A stretch of DNA of 64,000 nt from an uncultured Lachnospiraceae bacterium (GCA_910579865.1 CAJTXA010000011.1:1-64000), one strand, 5' to 3'; positions 7,396 through 14,586 are shown, counted from the first letter of the stretch. The notes: generated from the sequence alone by a model not told the origin. A program made the numbers and translations.

Positions 7396-7857
7396 TTAAA
7401 GTGATGTTTCTGAGTCTTTGGTTTCTTCTGCTGATTTCATTTCGTTTTTTTCTTTGGTTTCTTCTGTTGGTTCGACTACAGGTGATTCTTCTTTATGAAG
7501 TGGAGCTTCAATCTTTGCACCACAGGAACTGCAAAAAGCAGATTCTGTTGTTACTTCAGCTCCACAATTTGGACAAGAAAAGACCCCTTTGATTGTTTTA
7601 ATCTGCTCTTGAAGTTCGGAAATACGGGCTTTTGCTTCATTGATAATTGTAAAATCATTGATATAAGCATCAGACACTTCTCCCATATTTTCTTCAAAAT
7701 AACGTTTTCCAATTGCCAGATAGGCTTCTTTGATTTTGATTTCTTCTGTAGAAATTTGCCCATTTAATTTTGTAACTTCCGCCATATCTTTTGCTTTTTG
7801 TGCAACCATTTTACTGGTATCGGTTACGGTTTCTCTGATTTTGCCCAAAAATGCCAT
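7396..7857 (-). CDS. Zinc-ribbon protein with coiled-coil stalk
   Basis: The 153-residue protein has an amphipathic, probably coiled N-terminal half (residues 1-90, with repeated K/E/A helices and ISELQEQIKTIKG). A four-cysteine zinc ribbon follows (CPNCGAEV and CSSCGAKI at about residues 95-115), then a Glu/Thr/Lys-rich disordered tail. Such proteins are common in Firmicutes but have no fixed role. ATG 7857 has AAGGAG eight bases upstream; the in-frame GTG at 7866 would abut that site. A near-perfect promoter precedes it, so it is probably expressed alone. Confidence 0.8.
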   Translation of the reverse strand: MAFLGKIRETVTDTSKMVAQKAKDMAEVTKLNGQISTEEIKIKEAYLAIGKRYFEENMGEVSDAYINDFTIINEAKARISELQEQIKTIKGVFSCPNCGAEVTTESAFCSSCGAKIEAPLHKEESPVVEPTEETKEKNEMKSAEETKDSETSL

Positions 7858-7910
7858 TTCTATCACTCCTTAATTATGAAAATTTGTAATGTTTGGTCGC
7901 TTATAACTTT

Positions 7911-7939
7911 AGTATACTCAGAATAAACTTTACTGTCAA
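7911..7939 (-). promoter_or_regulatory. Promoter of the zinc-ribbon gene
   Basis: On the minus strand a perfect TTGACA (7939-7934), a 17-base spacer and TATACT (7916-7911) form a strong SigA promoter. Confidence 0.75.
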
Positions 7940-7985
7940 CTTAAGAATCATAAAATTAAAAAAGAAATAAATTTTTTTAATTTTG

Positions 7986-8012
7986 TGAAAGGATTCGGCA
8001 GTTTGATTCGTA
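7986..8012 (+). promoter_or_regulatory. Candidate ECF sigma promoter of the His-rich/sigma operon
   Basis: TGAAAGG at 7986-7992 and CGTA at 8009-8012, separated by 16 bases, resemble the bipartite promoters used by ECF sigma factors. The site lies upstream of an operon that itself encodes an ECF factor, so autoregulation is plausible. This is an eye-matched pattern only. A SigA-like TTGATT at 8003-8008 is also present. Confidence 0.35.
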
Positions 8013-8059
8013 TTTTAATTAGATACAAAAAAATAAAAGAAAAAAAGGAGAAAATAAAC

Positions 8060-8440
8060 ATGAAGAAACGTATTTTTGTAACAACAATGGCTGTAACGAT
8101 CTTTACCTTATCTACTATGACAACTGCACTTGCACACGGGCATGGACATGGTGGAGGACATCATGGTGGTTATTATGGCAATACAACAACTTATACTGTG
8201 CCAAATACTACAGTACCAGAGACAACTTATGAGTATAGTGTGCCAGCACAAACATTAGCAACTCCATTGGTTTCTACAATTTGCGGAGTGGATGGATGTG
8301 CGATCCTCGGTGTTCATAGCCATGATAACTGTAATCTTGTAACACACTACTATGGAGATGGGCATGATTATCATAATTATTATGATCACTATTATGGAGA
8401 CGGACATGGCTACCATCATATAGGAGAAATTCATCACTAA
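8060..8440 (+). CDS. Secreted His-rich, Gly/Tyr-rich repeat protein
   Basis: The 126-residue product has a signal peptide (MKKRIFVTTMAVTIFTLSTMTTALA, cut near residue 25). The mature part contains 16 histidines in about 100 residues. The N-terminus is HGHGHGGGHHGG, the middle holds three cysteines (CGVDGC, then GVHSHDNC), and the C-terminus has two repeats beginning HYYGDGH, spaced 14 residues apart. This composition suggests extracellular binding of zinc, nickel or copper, but no known family was recognised. It is the first gene of an apparent operon with an ECF sigma factor and its anti-sigma factor (16-base gap to the sigma gene). Start ATG 8060 follows AAAAAAGGAG. Confidence 0.75.
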   Translation: MKKRIFVTTMAVTIFTLSTMTTALAHGHGHGGGHHGGYYGNTTTYTVPNTTVPETTYEYSVPAQTLATPLVSTICGVDGCAILGVHSHDNCNLVTHYYGDGHDYHNYYDHYYGDGHGYHHIGEIHH

Positions 8441-8455
8441 GTAAGGAGCTTTTCT

Positions 8456-8941
8456 ATGAGAAGTAATAGCGAGGCGGACAGCGCGGTTGAAAAGTACGCC
8501 GATACAGTCCGCCGCGTTTGTTTTATGCATTTAAAAAATTATGCTGATGTGGAGGATGTGTTTCAAGAGGTATTTTTGAAATATATCCTCCATGAGGATC
8601 CTTTTGAAAGTGAAGAACATGAAAAGGCATGGCTTATTCGAGTGACAATCAATGCCTGCAAAGATACATTTAAAAATTTTTTTCGACGTAATGTATGTTC
8701 ATTTGAAGAATTGGAAAAAGAACCATTTTATATCCAAGAGGAAAATCGTTTTCTATTAGAATCTATATTAAAATTACCAGATCATTATAAAAATGTAATT
8801 TATCTATTTTATTATGAAGGATATACCGCAGTGGAGATAGCAAAAATATTAAATAAACGTGAAAATACGATTTATACATGGCTCTCACGTGCAAAGTCGA
8901 AACTAAGAGATGAGCTAGGAGGTGAATATTTTGATCAATAA
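8456..8941 (+). CDS. ECF-type RNA polymerase sigma factor
   Basis: This 161-residue alternative sigma factor has region 2 (residues about 12-75, with the NYADVEDVFQEVFLKY core and HEKAWLIRVTINACKD) and region 4 (about 100-150, with LPDHYKNVIYLFYYEGYT, AEVAKIL-like EIAKILNKRENTIYTWLSRAK as helix-turn-helix). It has no region 1 or 3, as expected for ECF factors. It would direct polymerase to stress or envelope genes when released by the anti-sigma factor encoded next, whose start overlaps its end. AAGGAG precedes the ATG. Confidence 0.92.
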   Translation: MRSNSEADSAVEKYADTVRRVCFMHLKNYADVEDVFQEVFLKYILHEDPFESEEHEKAWLIRVTINACKDTFKNFFRRNVCSFEELEKEPFYIQEENRFLLESILKLPDHYKNVIYLFYYEGYTAVEIAKILNKRENTIYTWLSRAKSKLRDELGGEYFDQ

Positions 8942-9698
8942 ATTGAAATCTGCATTTGATGATATTCATGCAGAAAACTCATTAAAAGCGACGACAAAAA
9001 AATTTCTAGAAAAAGAAATTCAGCAACGTAGTACAAAAAAAAAACGTATTCCGTTTAAACGTTATGCGATATTCTCTGCTTCGGCTGCCGTTCTCGTTTT
9101 TACATTGTTGACCTATCGCCTTTATTTTATACCAAGTACGTATATTGATATAGATGTAAACCCTTCGATTGAAATTGTTTTAAATCGATTCGATAAGGTA
9201 ATTGATTCTTATGCCTATAACCAAGAGGGGAAAGAATTATTAAAAGAAGTTTCGATTCGATATAAAGATTATAACAAAGCACTTGGTATCTTGATAGATG
9301 AAATGATACAAGGGGGATATACACAAGAAAATGGCTTAATTTCTGTTACTTTGCAGTCAAATTATGAAAAGAAAGAAAAGAAATTATTGTCTAACTTAGA
9401 AACTACTATATTACAACATCATCATACTGCACAAGTAGAATGTTTTTCAGTAAACAGGTCCGTTAGGGATACTGCACATCATTTTAATTTAAGTCCAGCA
9501 AAATATCTTGCCATTCAGGAATTAATTGAGGTAGATCCGACAAAAACAATTGAAAGCTGCAGAAATCACTCCATTTTGGAAATTAAAGAATGGACAACAA
9601 ATCATCATAACACGATTCCAGAGGAAGCTGTTTTTCCCGATACACCAGAAGCTCCAGATAATAATGGAAATAATCATCATAATGGACATCATCACTAA
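8931..9698 (+). CDS. RsgI-like transmembrane anti-sigma factor with His-rich tail
   Basis: The 255-residue protein has a basic cytoplasmic segment (residues 1-44), one membrane helix (about 45-66) and an extracytoplasmic domain that opens with TYIDIDVNPSIEIVLNRFD. This matches the middle domain of RsgI-type anti-sigma factors. The Asn77-Pro78 bond in DVNPS corresponds to the site where RsgI proteins are reported to cleave themselves. The C-terminus ends in an Asn/His tail (NNGNNHHNGHHH). Start TTG 8931 has AGGAGG eight bases upstream and overlaps the sigma gene, so expression is coupled. RsgI normally partners SigI rather than an ECF factor, and the usual long sensor domain is missing. Confidence 0.8.
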   Translation: MINKLKSAFDDIHAENSLKATTKKFLEKEIQQRSTKKKRIPFKRYAIFSASAAVLVFTLLTYRLYFIPSTYIDIDVNPSIEIVLNRFDKVIDSYAYNQEGKELLKEVSIRYKDYNKALGILIDEMIQGGYTQENGLISVTLQSNYEKKEKKLLSNLETTILQHHHTAQVECFSVNRSVRDTAHHFNLSPAKYLAIQELIEVDPTKTIESCRNHSILEIKEWTTNHHNTIPEEAVFPDTPEAPDNNGNNHHNGHHH

Positions 9699-9700
9699 TG

Positions 9701-9726
9701 CTCACTAAAATAGTGGGTATTTTTTT
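9701..9726 (+). terminator. Terminator of the sigma/anti-sigma operon
   Basis: A seven-base stem, CTCACTA with TAGTGGG (one G-U pair), with loop AAA, is followed by TATTTTTTT. Confidence 0.75.
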
Positions 9727-9748
9727 AAAGGAGAGAAGTAAATAAAAA

Positions 9749-10462
9749 ATGAAATTACAGAAATTATATAGTTTAACAAGACAAGCAATCGAAAGATATC
9801 AAATGATAGAAGCAGGGGATAAAATTGCAGTAGGACTTTCTGGTGGGAAAGATAGTTTCGCTTTGCTCTATGCATTAAGTGGACTGCGAACCTTTTATCC
9901 CAAACCATTTTATTTGGAAGCAATCATTGTGGATCTTGGGTTTTCAAAGATGGATTTTTCTTCTGCTACGGAGTTATGTAAAAAGCTTGCGGTTCCTTGC
10001 CATGTAGTTTCTACAAAGATTGCAGATATTGTGTTTGAAAAACGAAATGAAAAAAATCCATGTTCTCTTTGTGCAAAACTGCGAAAGGGAGCATTAAACG
10101 AAAAAGCACATACACTTGGATTTCAAAAAATCGCCTATGCACATCATCAGGATGATGTAATAGAAACGTTATTATTATCTCTTTTTTATGAAGGACGTTT
10201 TTCTTGTTTTTCACCAGTTACTTTTTTAGAAAGAACAAAATTAACTGTGATTCGTCCTTTTATTTATCTATCAGAAGCAGAACTGATAGGATTTCAAAAT
10301 GCATATTCGCTTCCTGTAGTAAAAAATACTTGTCCAATGGATGGAAATAGCAAACGGGCTTATATCAAACAAGTGATTCGTCAACTTAATTTAGAAAATC
10401 CAGGAATGAAACAACAGCTTTTTTCTGCGTTAGTTCACAGTGAAATAGATGGATGGAAATGA
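9749..10462 (+). CDS. TtcA-type tRNA 2-thiocytidine synthetase family protein
   Basis: TtcA-family enzymes adenylate and thiolate C32 of certain tRNAs using an iron-sulfur cluster. The 237-residue protein has the PP-loop GLSGGKDSF (residues about 29-37), a CSLC pair near residue 105 and a third cysteine in NTCPMDGNSKR, the pattern of the cluster ligands. AYAHHQDDVIETLLL is also characteristic. It is shorter than E. coli TtcA, as in many anaerobes, so its exact tRNA target is not certain. It has its own ribosome-binding site after the preceding terminator. Confidence 0.85.
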   Translation: MKLQKLYSLTRQAIERYQMIEAGDKIAVGLSGGKDSFALLYALSGLRTFYPKPFYLEAIIVDLGFSKMDFSSATELCKKLAVPCHVVSTKIADIVFEKRNEKNPCSLCAKLRKGALNEKAHTLGFQKIAYAHHQDDVIETLLLSLFYEGRFSCFSPVTFLERTKLTVIRPFIYLSEAELIGFQNAYSLPVVKNTCPMDGNSKRAYIKQVIRQLNLENPGMKQQLFSALVHSEIDGWK

Positions 10463-10533
10463 GTCTATTGATAGATGACTTTAGGTAGGTTGTATCAGCT
10501 TTGCAGATACGTATTTATAATGAGAAACAAAAT

Positions 10534-10560
10534 AGTTTACATAAAAATATTATGTAAACT
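10534..10560. repeat. 27-bp dif-like palindrome
   Basis: The arms AGTTTACATAA (10534-10544) and TTATGTAAACT (10550-10560) are perfect inverted repeats around AAATA. The right arm equals the right half-site of the Bacillus subtilis dif site, as I recall it, at all eleven positions. Canonical Xer sites have six to eight central bases and less symmetric arms, so it may only be the terminator of the upstream gene. No T-run follows directly. Confidence 0.4.
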
Positions 10561-10565
10561 TTATT

Positions 10566-10626
10566 CACTTTCCATTTTTCGGAATACGAAAAACTTCAAG
10601 CAAATCAACAGACTAAAGTCCATAAA
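10566..10626. repeat. Remnant resembling an IS200/IS605 element end
   Basis: This stretch (CATTTTTCGGAATACGAAAA, then CTTCAAGC, TCAACAGACTAAAGTCCATAA) aligns with the flank of the IS200-like transposase at about 808-868 (CATTTTTCTGAACACGAAAA, then CTCCGAGGCG, TCAACCGGCTAAAGCCAATAA). No transposase remains here, so it is either a decayed copy or a small non-autonomous derivative. Confidence 0.5.
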
Positions 10627-10628
10627 TG

Positions 10629-10668
10629 AAAAAAGAGGAAATTCCAATAGGAAAATCCTCTTTTTTGC
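10629..10668. terminator. Strong terminator hairpin
   Basis: The arms AAAAAAGAGGA (10629-10639) and TCCTCTTTTTT (10656-10666) form a near-ideal terminator, active in either direction because of the flanking A and T runs. Confidence 0.8.
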
Positions 10669-10688
10669 TGGTGTGATTTGAAAAATTA

Positions 10689-10697
10689 TGTTATAAT
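10689..10697 (+). promoter_or_regulatory. Extended -10 promoter of the SUKH gene
   Basis: TGTTATAAT gives a perfect -10 box with the extended TGn motif. No good -35 box is seen. Confidence 0.45.
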
Positions 10698-10780
10698 CAA
10701 AAATAATTGGTCTTTTTACTTTTTAAAGATTTGATATGCTATAACCAGAAAAACAAATCAGGATTCAAAGAGGTGATTAT

Positions 10781-11401
10781 ATGTTTCGCAGAGAAGAAGT
10801 CGAAAAAATACTTGAGCAGGCGCAGCGCATGGACCCGCAGTTGAAAATGTTTGGTGCTTCCAGTCATCAGTACAGGCTCGGTTCGCCTGTCGATTTGAAA
10901 TTTGTCCTCTCGATAGAGGAAGAATATCATTTCCGACTTCCAGAGGATTATGTTCAGTTTATTACGGAAGTCGGCGACGGAGGTGCGGGGCCGGGCTATG
11001 GGCTTTATCCCTTCGGTTACTATCGTACAGAAGTGAAGAGCGCTAAGGAGGCCAAAGCGAGAGAAACATATCTGCACGGTCTCGGAAGAGAGCTGCAGCT
11101 GCTACCAATAGAACCCGAATGGGTGGAAGATTTCTGTATTTCCAAAGAGGAGTATAAGAAAAATTCTGAAAAATATTTTCGGGGGAACAGGGGGAGTTTT
11201 GATTGGCATAATGGTATTCTATATGGACCATATGGATTTTTCCATCTGGGTACATATGGATGCGGGAGGGATTTTGGGTTAATTACAGCCGGGGAACGAT
11301 ATGGTCAGGTATTCATCTATGGCACGGAAGGCGCTTTTGAACTGGAAACCAGTAGCTTTCAGGCGTTTTATCAGAACTGGCTTGACTTTATTTGGGAGTG
11401 A
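10781..11401 (+). CDS. SMI1/KNR4 (SUKH) family protein, probable orphan immunity protein
   Basis: SUKH proteins commonly neutralise toxins of neighbouring contact-dependent or polymorphic toxin systems. The 206-residue protein has the family core around LSIEEEYHFRLPEDYVQFITEVGDGGAGPGYGL, and GSFDWHNGILYGPYGF with YGCGRDFGLI further on. Its first half uses distinctly more GC-rich codons than the neighbours, a sign of transfer. No toxin gene is adjacent, so it may be an orphan antidote. It lies just after the dif-like palindrome and IS remnant and has its own extended -10 promoter. Confidence 0.82.
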   Translation: MFRREEVEKILEQAQRMDPQLKMFGASSHQYRLGSPVDLKFVLSIEEEYHFRLPEDYVQFITEVGDGGAGPGYGLYPFGYYRTEVKSAKEAKARETYLHGLGRELQLLPIEPEWVEDFCISKEEYKKNSEKYFRGNRGSFDWHNGILYGPYGFFHLGTYGCGRDFGLITAGERYGQVFIYGTEGAFELETSSFQAFYQNWLDFIWE

Positions 11402-11507
11402 AGAAGAATCCGAAACAGATAACTTCCAGTTTATAGAGTAGTTGCTCATTCCGTCATTTTAAAAATCTGTTACAAAAATAATTAGAAAGAAAAAATTGGA
11501 GGAGACG

Positions 11508-12224
11508 ATGGAACGAATATCATTAGAAAAAGAGTTAAAAGAAAATGCTTATCCTGGACGAGGAATTATAATTGGAAAAACACCAGATGGAACAAAAGCT
11601 GTATTTGCTTATTTTATCATGGGAAGAAGTGAAAACAGCAGAAATCGTATTTTTGTAGAAGAGGGAGATGGAATTCGTACACAGGCATTTGATCCATCAA
11701 AATTAGTGGATCCAAGTTTGATTATTTATGCACCAGTACGAGTACTTGGAAATAAAACAATTGTAACAAACGGTGATCAAACAGATACTATTTATGAGCT
11801 TATGGATAAGCAGCAAACTTTTGAGCAAGCACTTCGAACAAGAGAGTTTGAACCAGATGCGCCAAATTATACTCCTAGAATTTCTGGCATTTTGCATATT
11901 GAGAATGGAAGTTATCATTATGCAATGTCTATTTTAAAGAGTCAGAATGGGAATCCAGATACTTGCAATCGTTATACATTTGCTTATCATAATCCAGTAG
12001 CAGGAGAAGGACACTTTATTCATACTTATCGTGGAGATGGAACACCATTGCCTAGTTTTGAAGGAGAACCAAAATTGGTTTCTATTTTAGATGATATGGA
12101 TTTATTCTCCGATCTTTTATGGAATTCTTTAAATGAAGAGAATAAAGTATCGTTATTTGTACGCTATATTTCACTTTCGGATCGCTCCTATCAAAGCAAG
12201 ATAATTAATAAGAACTCGCTTTAG
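11508..12224 (+). CDS. purO: PurO-like IMP cyclohydrolase
   Basis: The enzyme closes FAICAR to IMP, the last step of de novo purine synthesis. The 238-residue protein resembles archaeal-type PurO rather than the cyclohydrolase half of bacterial PurH: GRGIIIGKTPDGTKAVFAYF, MGRSENSRNRIF and YTPRISGIL are typical. It lies directly upstream of a free-standing AICAR formyltransferase, which supplies its substrate. I chose ATG 11508, five bases after GGAGG, over a TTG at 11496. Start and family are well supported; the symbol follows the archaeal homologue. Confidence 0.85.
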   Translation: MERISLEKELKENAYPGRGIIIGKTPDGTKAVFAYFIMGRSENSRNRIFVEEGDGIRTQAFDPSKLVDPSLIIYAPVRVLGNKTIVTNGDQTDTIYELMDKQQTFEQALRTREFEPDAPNYTPRISGILHIENGSYHYAMSILKSQNGNPDTCNRYTFAYHNPVAGEGHFIHTYRGDGTPLPSFEGEPKLVSILDDMDLFSDLLWNSLNEENKVSLFVRYISLSDRSYQSKIINKNSL

Positions 12225-12311
12225 AAAAATAAAGTTGAATATTTATTAACTTAGAATTTATTATTATAATAGAGGAAAATTAGAAAATAAAATAAGAAAG
12301 GGAACATACAG

Positions 12312-13508
12312 ATGACAAATTTAGAAAATGGAAAACATCAAGTAGAATTAAAATATGGATGTAATCCAAATCAAAAACCTTCTCGTATCTATATAGAGCA
12401 AGGAAATTTACCAATACAGGTTTTAAATGGGAAACCTGGTTATATTAATTTTTTGGATGCGTTAAATGGATGGCAATTAGTAAATGAGTTAAAAGCAGCA
12501 ACCAATCTTCCAGCTGCTACTTCATTTAAGCATGTTTCTCCTGCTGGAGCAGCGGTAGGAATTCCACTTTCTGAAACTTTAAAAAAGATTTATTGGGTGG
12601 AGGATTTGGAAGAATTATCTCCTTTGGCGTGTGCCTATGCAAGAGCAAGAGGGGCTGATCGAATGTCTTCCTTTGGTGATTTTATTGCTTTATCGGATAT
12701 TTGTGATGTTTCTACTGCGAAAATGATAAAGCGAGAGGTTTCAGATGGGATTATAGCACCTGGTTATGAAAAAGAAGCACTAGAAATTTTAAAAGCAAAG
12801 AAAAAAGGAAATTATAATGTGATTCAAATTGATCCAAATTATATTCCAGATCCAATCGAACGAAAACAAGTGTTTGGTATTACCTTTGAACAGGGGAGAA
12901 ATGATTTAAAAATTGATGTGGATTCTTTTACAAATGTTGTTACTGATCAAAAGGAGATTCCAGAGGCAGCAAAAATTGATTTAGCGATTGCTATGATTAC
13001 ACTAAAATATACACAATCGAATTCGGTATGTTATGCAAAAGAAGGACAAGCAATAGGAATTGGTGCAGGGCAGCAGTCAAGAATTCATTGTACCAGATTA
13101 GCAGGACAGAAAGCAGATAATTGGTGGCTTCGTCAACATAAGAAAGTATTAGAACTTCCATTTCTTGAGCAGATTGGACGGGCTGATCGGGATAATGCGA
13201 TTGATGTGTATATTGGAGAAGATGCACAAGATATTTTAGCAGATGGAAGATGGGAGCAGACGTTTAAAAGAAAGCCAGAAGCTTTTACAAGAGAAGAAAA
13301 GCGGGCTTGGTTGGATACAATGAAAGAAGTTTCTCTTGGTTCGGATGCTTTTTTCCCATTTGGAGATAATATTGAGCGTGCACATCGAAGTGGCGTTGCT
13401 TATATTGCGCAGCCTGGTGGATCAATTCGAGATGATCATGTAATTGAAACTTGTAATCGATATCAAATTGCTATGGCATTTACTGGGATTCGTTTGTTTC
13501 ATCATTAG
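12312..13508 (+). CDS. Stand-alone AICAR formyltransferase
   Basis: It transfers a formyl group from 10-formyl-THF to AICAR. The 398-residue protein corresponds to the C-terminal transformylase half of PurH and lacks the N-terminal cyclohydrolase domain. The catalytic Lys-His pair is in SFKHVSPAGAAVG, and QSNSVCYAKEGQAIGIGAGQQSRIHC and the C-terminal GGSIRDDHVIE segment are family hallmarks. Together with the upstream PurO-like protein it replaces bifunctional PurH. AAGGGA precedes the ATG. Confidence 0.93.
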   Translation: MTNLENGKHQVELKYGCNPNQKPSRIYIEQGNLPIQVLNGKPGYINFLDALNGWQLVNELKAATNLPAATSFKHVSPAGAAVGIPLSETLKKIYWVEDLEELSPLACAYARARGADRMSSFGDFIALSDICDVSTAKMIKREVSDGIIAPGYEKEALEILKAKKKGNYNVIQIDPNYIPDPIERKQVFGITFEQGRNDLKIDVDSFTNVVTDQKEIPEAAKIDLAIAMITLKYTQSNSVCYAKEGQAIGIGAGQQSRIHCTRLAGQKADNWWLRQHKKVLELPFLEQIGRADRDNAIDVYIGEDAQDILADGRWEQTFKRKPEAFTREEKRAWLDTMKEVSLGSDAFFPFGDNIERAHRSGVAYIAQPGGSIRDDHVIETCNRYQIAMAFTGIRLFHH

Positions 13509-13528
13509 AATTAGAGGCTAAAAAAGGA

Positions 13529-14245
13529 ATGTATCATTTTGAAAAAATGGATAAGAAATTATTGGGGGAACAGATTGAAGATGAATTAATGAACTATATT
13601 TTGCAGGAACCTGTAGCAATTGGAAAGAGGATTCCAAATGAGTTTGAATTAGCAGAACGATTTGGTGTGGGACGCAGTACAATTCGGGAAGCAGTAAAAG
13701 GTTTGGTTTCGAAAGGAATTTTAGAAGTACGGCGAGGGTCTGGTACGTATGTAATTCGTACCAGTCCCTTTGATGAAGATCCGCTTGGTTTATCAAAGCT
13801 GCAAGATAAATATAAATTGGCTTTGGAGCTATTTGAAGTACGTTTGATGTTAGAGCCAGAAATTGCTTTACAAGCAGCGAAAAATGCAGATGAGGAAGAT
13901 TTAAAACAATTAAAACAACTTTGTGATGAAACAGAACAACTCTATCTAAGTGGAAAGAATCATATTCCAAAAGATATTGAATTTCATACCTGTATTGCAA
14001 AATGTAGTAAAAATCGTGTTGTAGAAACATTAATTCCTTTAATTAATACAGGCGTGATGACTTTTGCGAATTTAACCCATCGTATGTTGATGGAAGAAAC
14101 AATTGAAACGCATCGAGCGATTGTAGACGCAATATGGGAAAGAGATTCTGTTGGAGCAAAATGTGCGATGATTATGCATTTGACTTATAATCGACAAGTG
14201 TTAATGCGTATGTGGAAAGAGCATCAAAAAAAGAAGGAAATTTAA
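13529..14245 (+). CDS. GntR-family (FadR/FCD) regulator of the sugar-acid operon
   Basis: The 238-residue protein has an N-terminal winged helix (residues about 10-75: RIPNEFELAERFGVGRSTIREAVKGLVSKGILEVRRGSGTYV) and an FCD effector domain (about 90-225) with acid and histidine metal ligands such as DIEFHTCIAK and ETHRAIVDAI. It precedes a gluconate permease and an IlvD/Edd dehydratase and probably controls them in response to the sugar acid. The ATG at 13529 is only loosely spaced from a binding site (GAGG eleven bases upstream); ATG 13547 is an alternative. Confidence 0.88.
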   Translation: MYHFEKMDKKLLGEQIEDELMNYILQEPVAIGKRIPNEFELAERFGVGRSTIREAVKGLVSKGILEVRRGSGTYVIRTSPFDEDPLGLSKLQDKYKLALELFEVRLMLEPEIALQAAKNADEEDLKQLKQLCDETEQLYLSGKNHIPKDIEFHTCIAKCSKNRVVETLIPLINTGVMTFANLTHRMLMEETIETHRAIVDAIWERDSVGAKCAMIMHLTYNRQVLMRMWKEHQKKKEI

Positions 14246-14321
14246 TTTCTGTTATTTCTTTTATTTGTCTGATGATTAGAAAGAAAAGGAAAACAAAATA
14301 AAAAGAGAAAGTACAATATTA

Positions 14322-14350
14322 TTTTTTCTTAAACTCTTTTTAAGAAAAAA
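14322..14350. terminator. A/T-rich hairpin after the GntR gene
   Basis: Perfect 12-base arms TTTTTTCTTAAA and TTTAAGAAAAAA surround the loop CTCTT. It is weak in GC content and probably acts with the next hairpin. Confidence 0.45.
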
Positions 14351-14359
14351 TATCGTCAT

Positions 14360-14414
14360 TTTTCACAAAAGGCAAGGATAAAAGAGAAGAATTCCTTGCT
14401 TTTTTTGTGAAAAA
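14360..14414 (+). terminator. Second hairpin with T-run after the GntR gene
   Basis: The core stem GCAAGGA / TCCTTGC is followed by seven Ts, and flanking TTTTCACAAAA / TTGTGAAAA extends the pairing. It isolates the regulator gene from the permease promoter at 14446. Confidence 0.65.
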
Positions 14415-14445
14415 GAGAGAAGAACAAGAAAATACATCAGACATA

Positions 14446-14474
14446 TTGACTAAAATATAAAATAATATTATACT
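14446..14474 (+). promoter_or_regulatory. Promoter of the gntP-dehydratase operon
   Basis: TTGACT at 14446-14451, a 17-base spacer and TATACT at 14469-14474 form a strong SigA promoter. Transcription would begin near 14481, about 105 bases before gntP. Confidence 0.7.
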
Positions 14475-14492
14475 TAAAGCACTTAAACATAA

Positions 14493-14547
14493 GACGTCAG
14501 ATAAATTCAAACTAGAAAGGAGGAAAAAAGCGTTCTGACGTTTTTTT
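14493..14547 (+). promoter_or_regulatory. Leader terminator (possible attenuator) before gntP
   Basis: GACGTCAGA (14493-14501) pairs with TCTGACGTT (14534-14542), followed by a run of seven Ts, all inside the leader between the promoter and gntP. An AGAAAGGAGG sequence lies in the loop. An intrinsic terminator here would stop transcription before the first structural gene unless it is overcome, which suggests attenuation. No matching antiterminator was identified. Confidence 0.5.
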
Positions 14548-14586
14548 CGGGAAAATGAATAAAAAAGAAAGAGAGGGATTTGTGTT

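Noticed and set aside
10475..10681. Short + strand frame after the TtcA-type gene
   Set aside because: It runs through the dif-like palindrome, the IS200-like remnant and a terminator, so it is not a gene.
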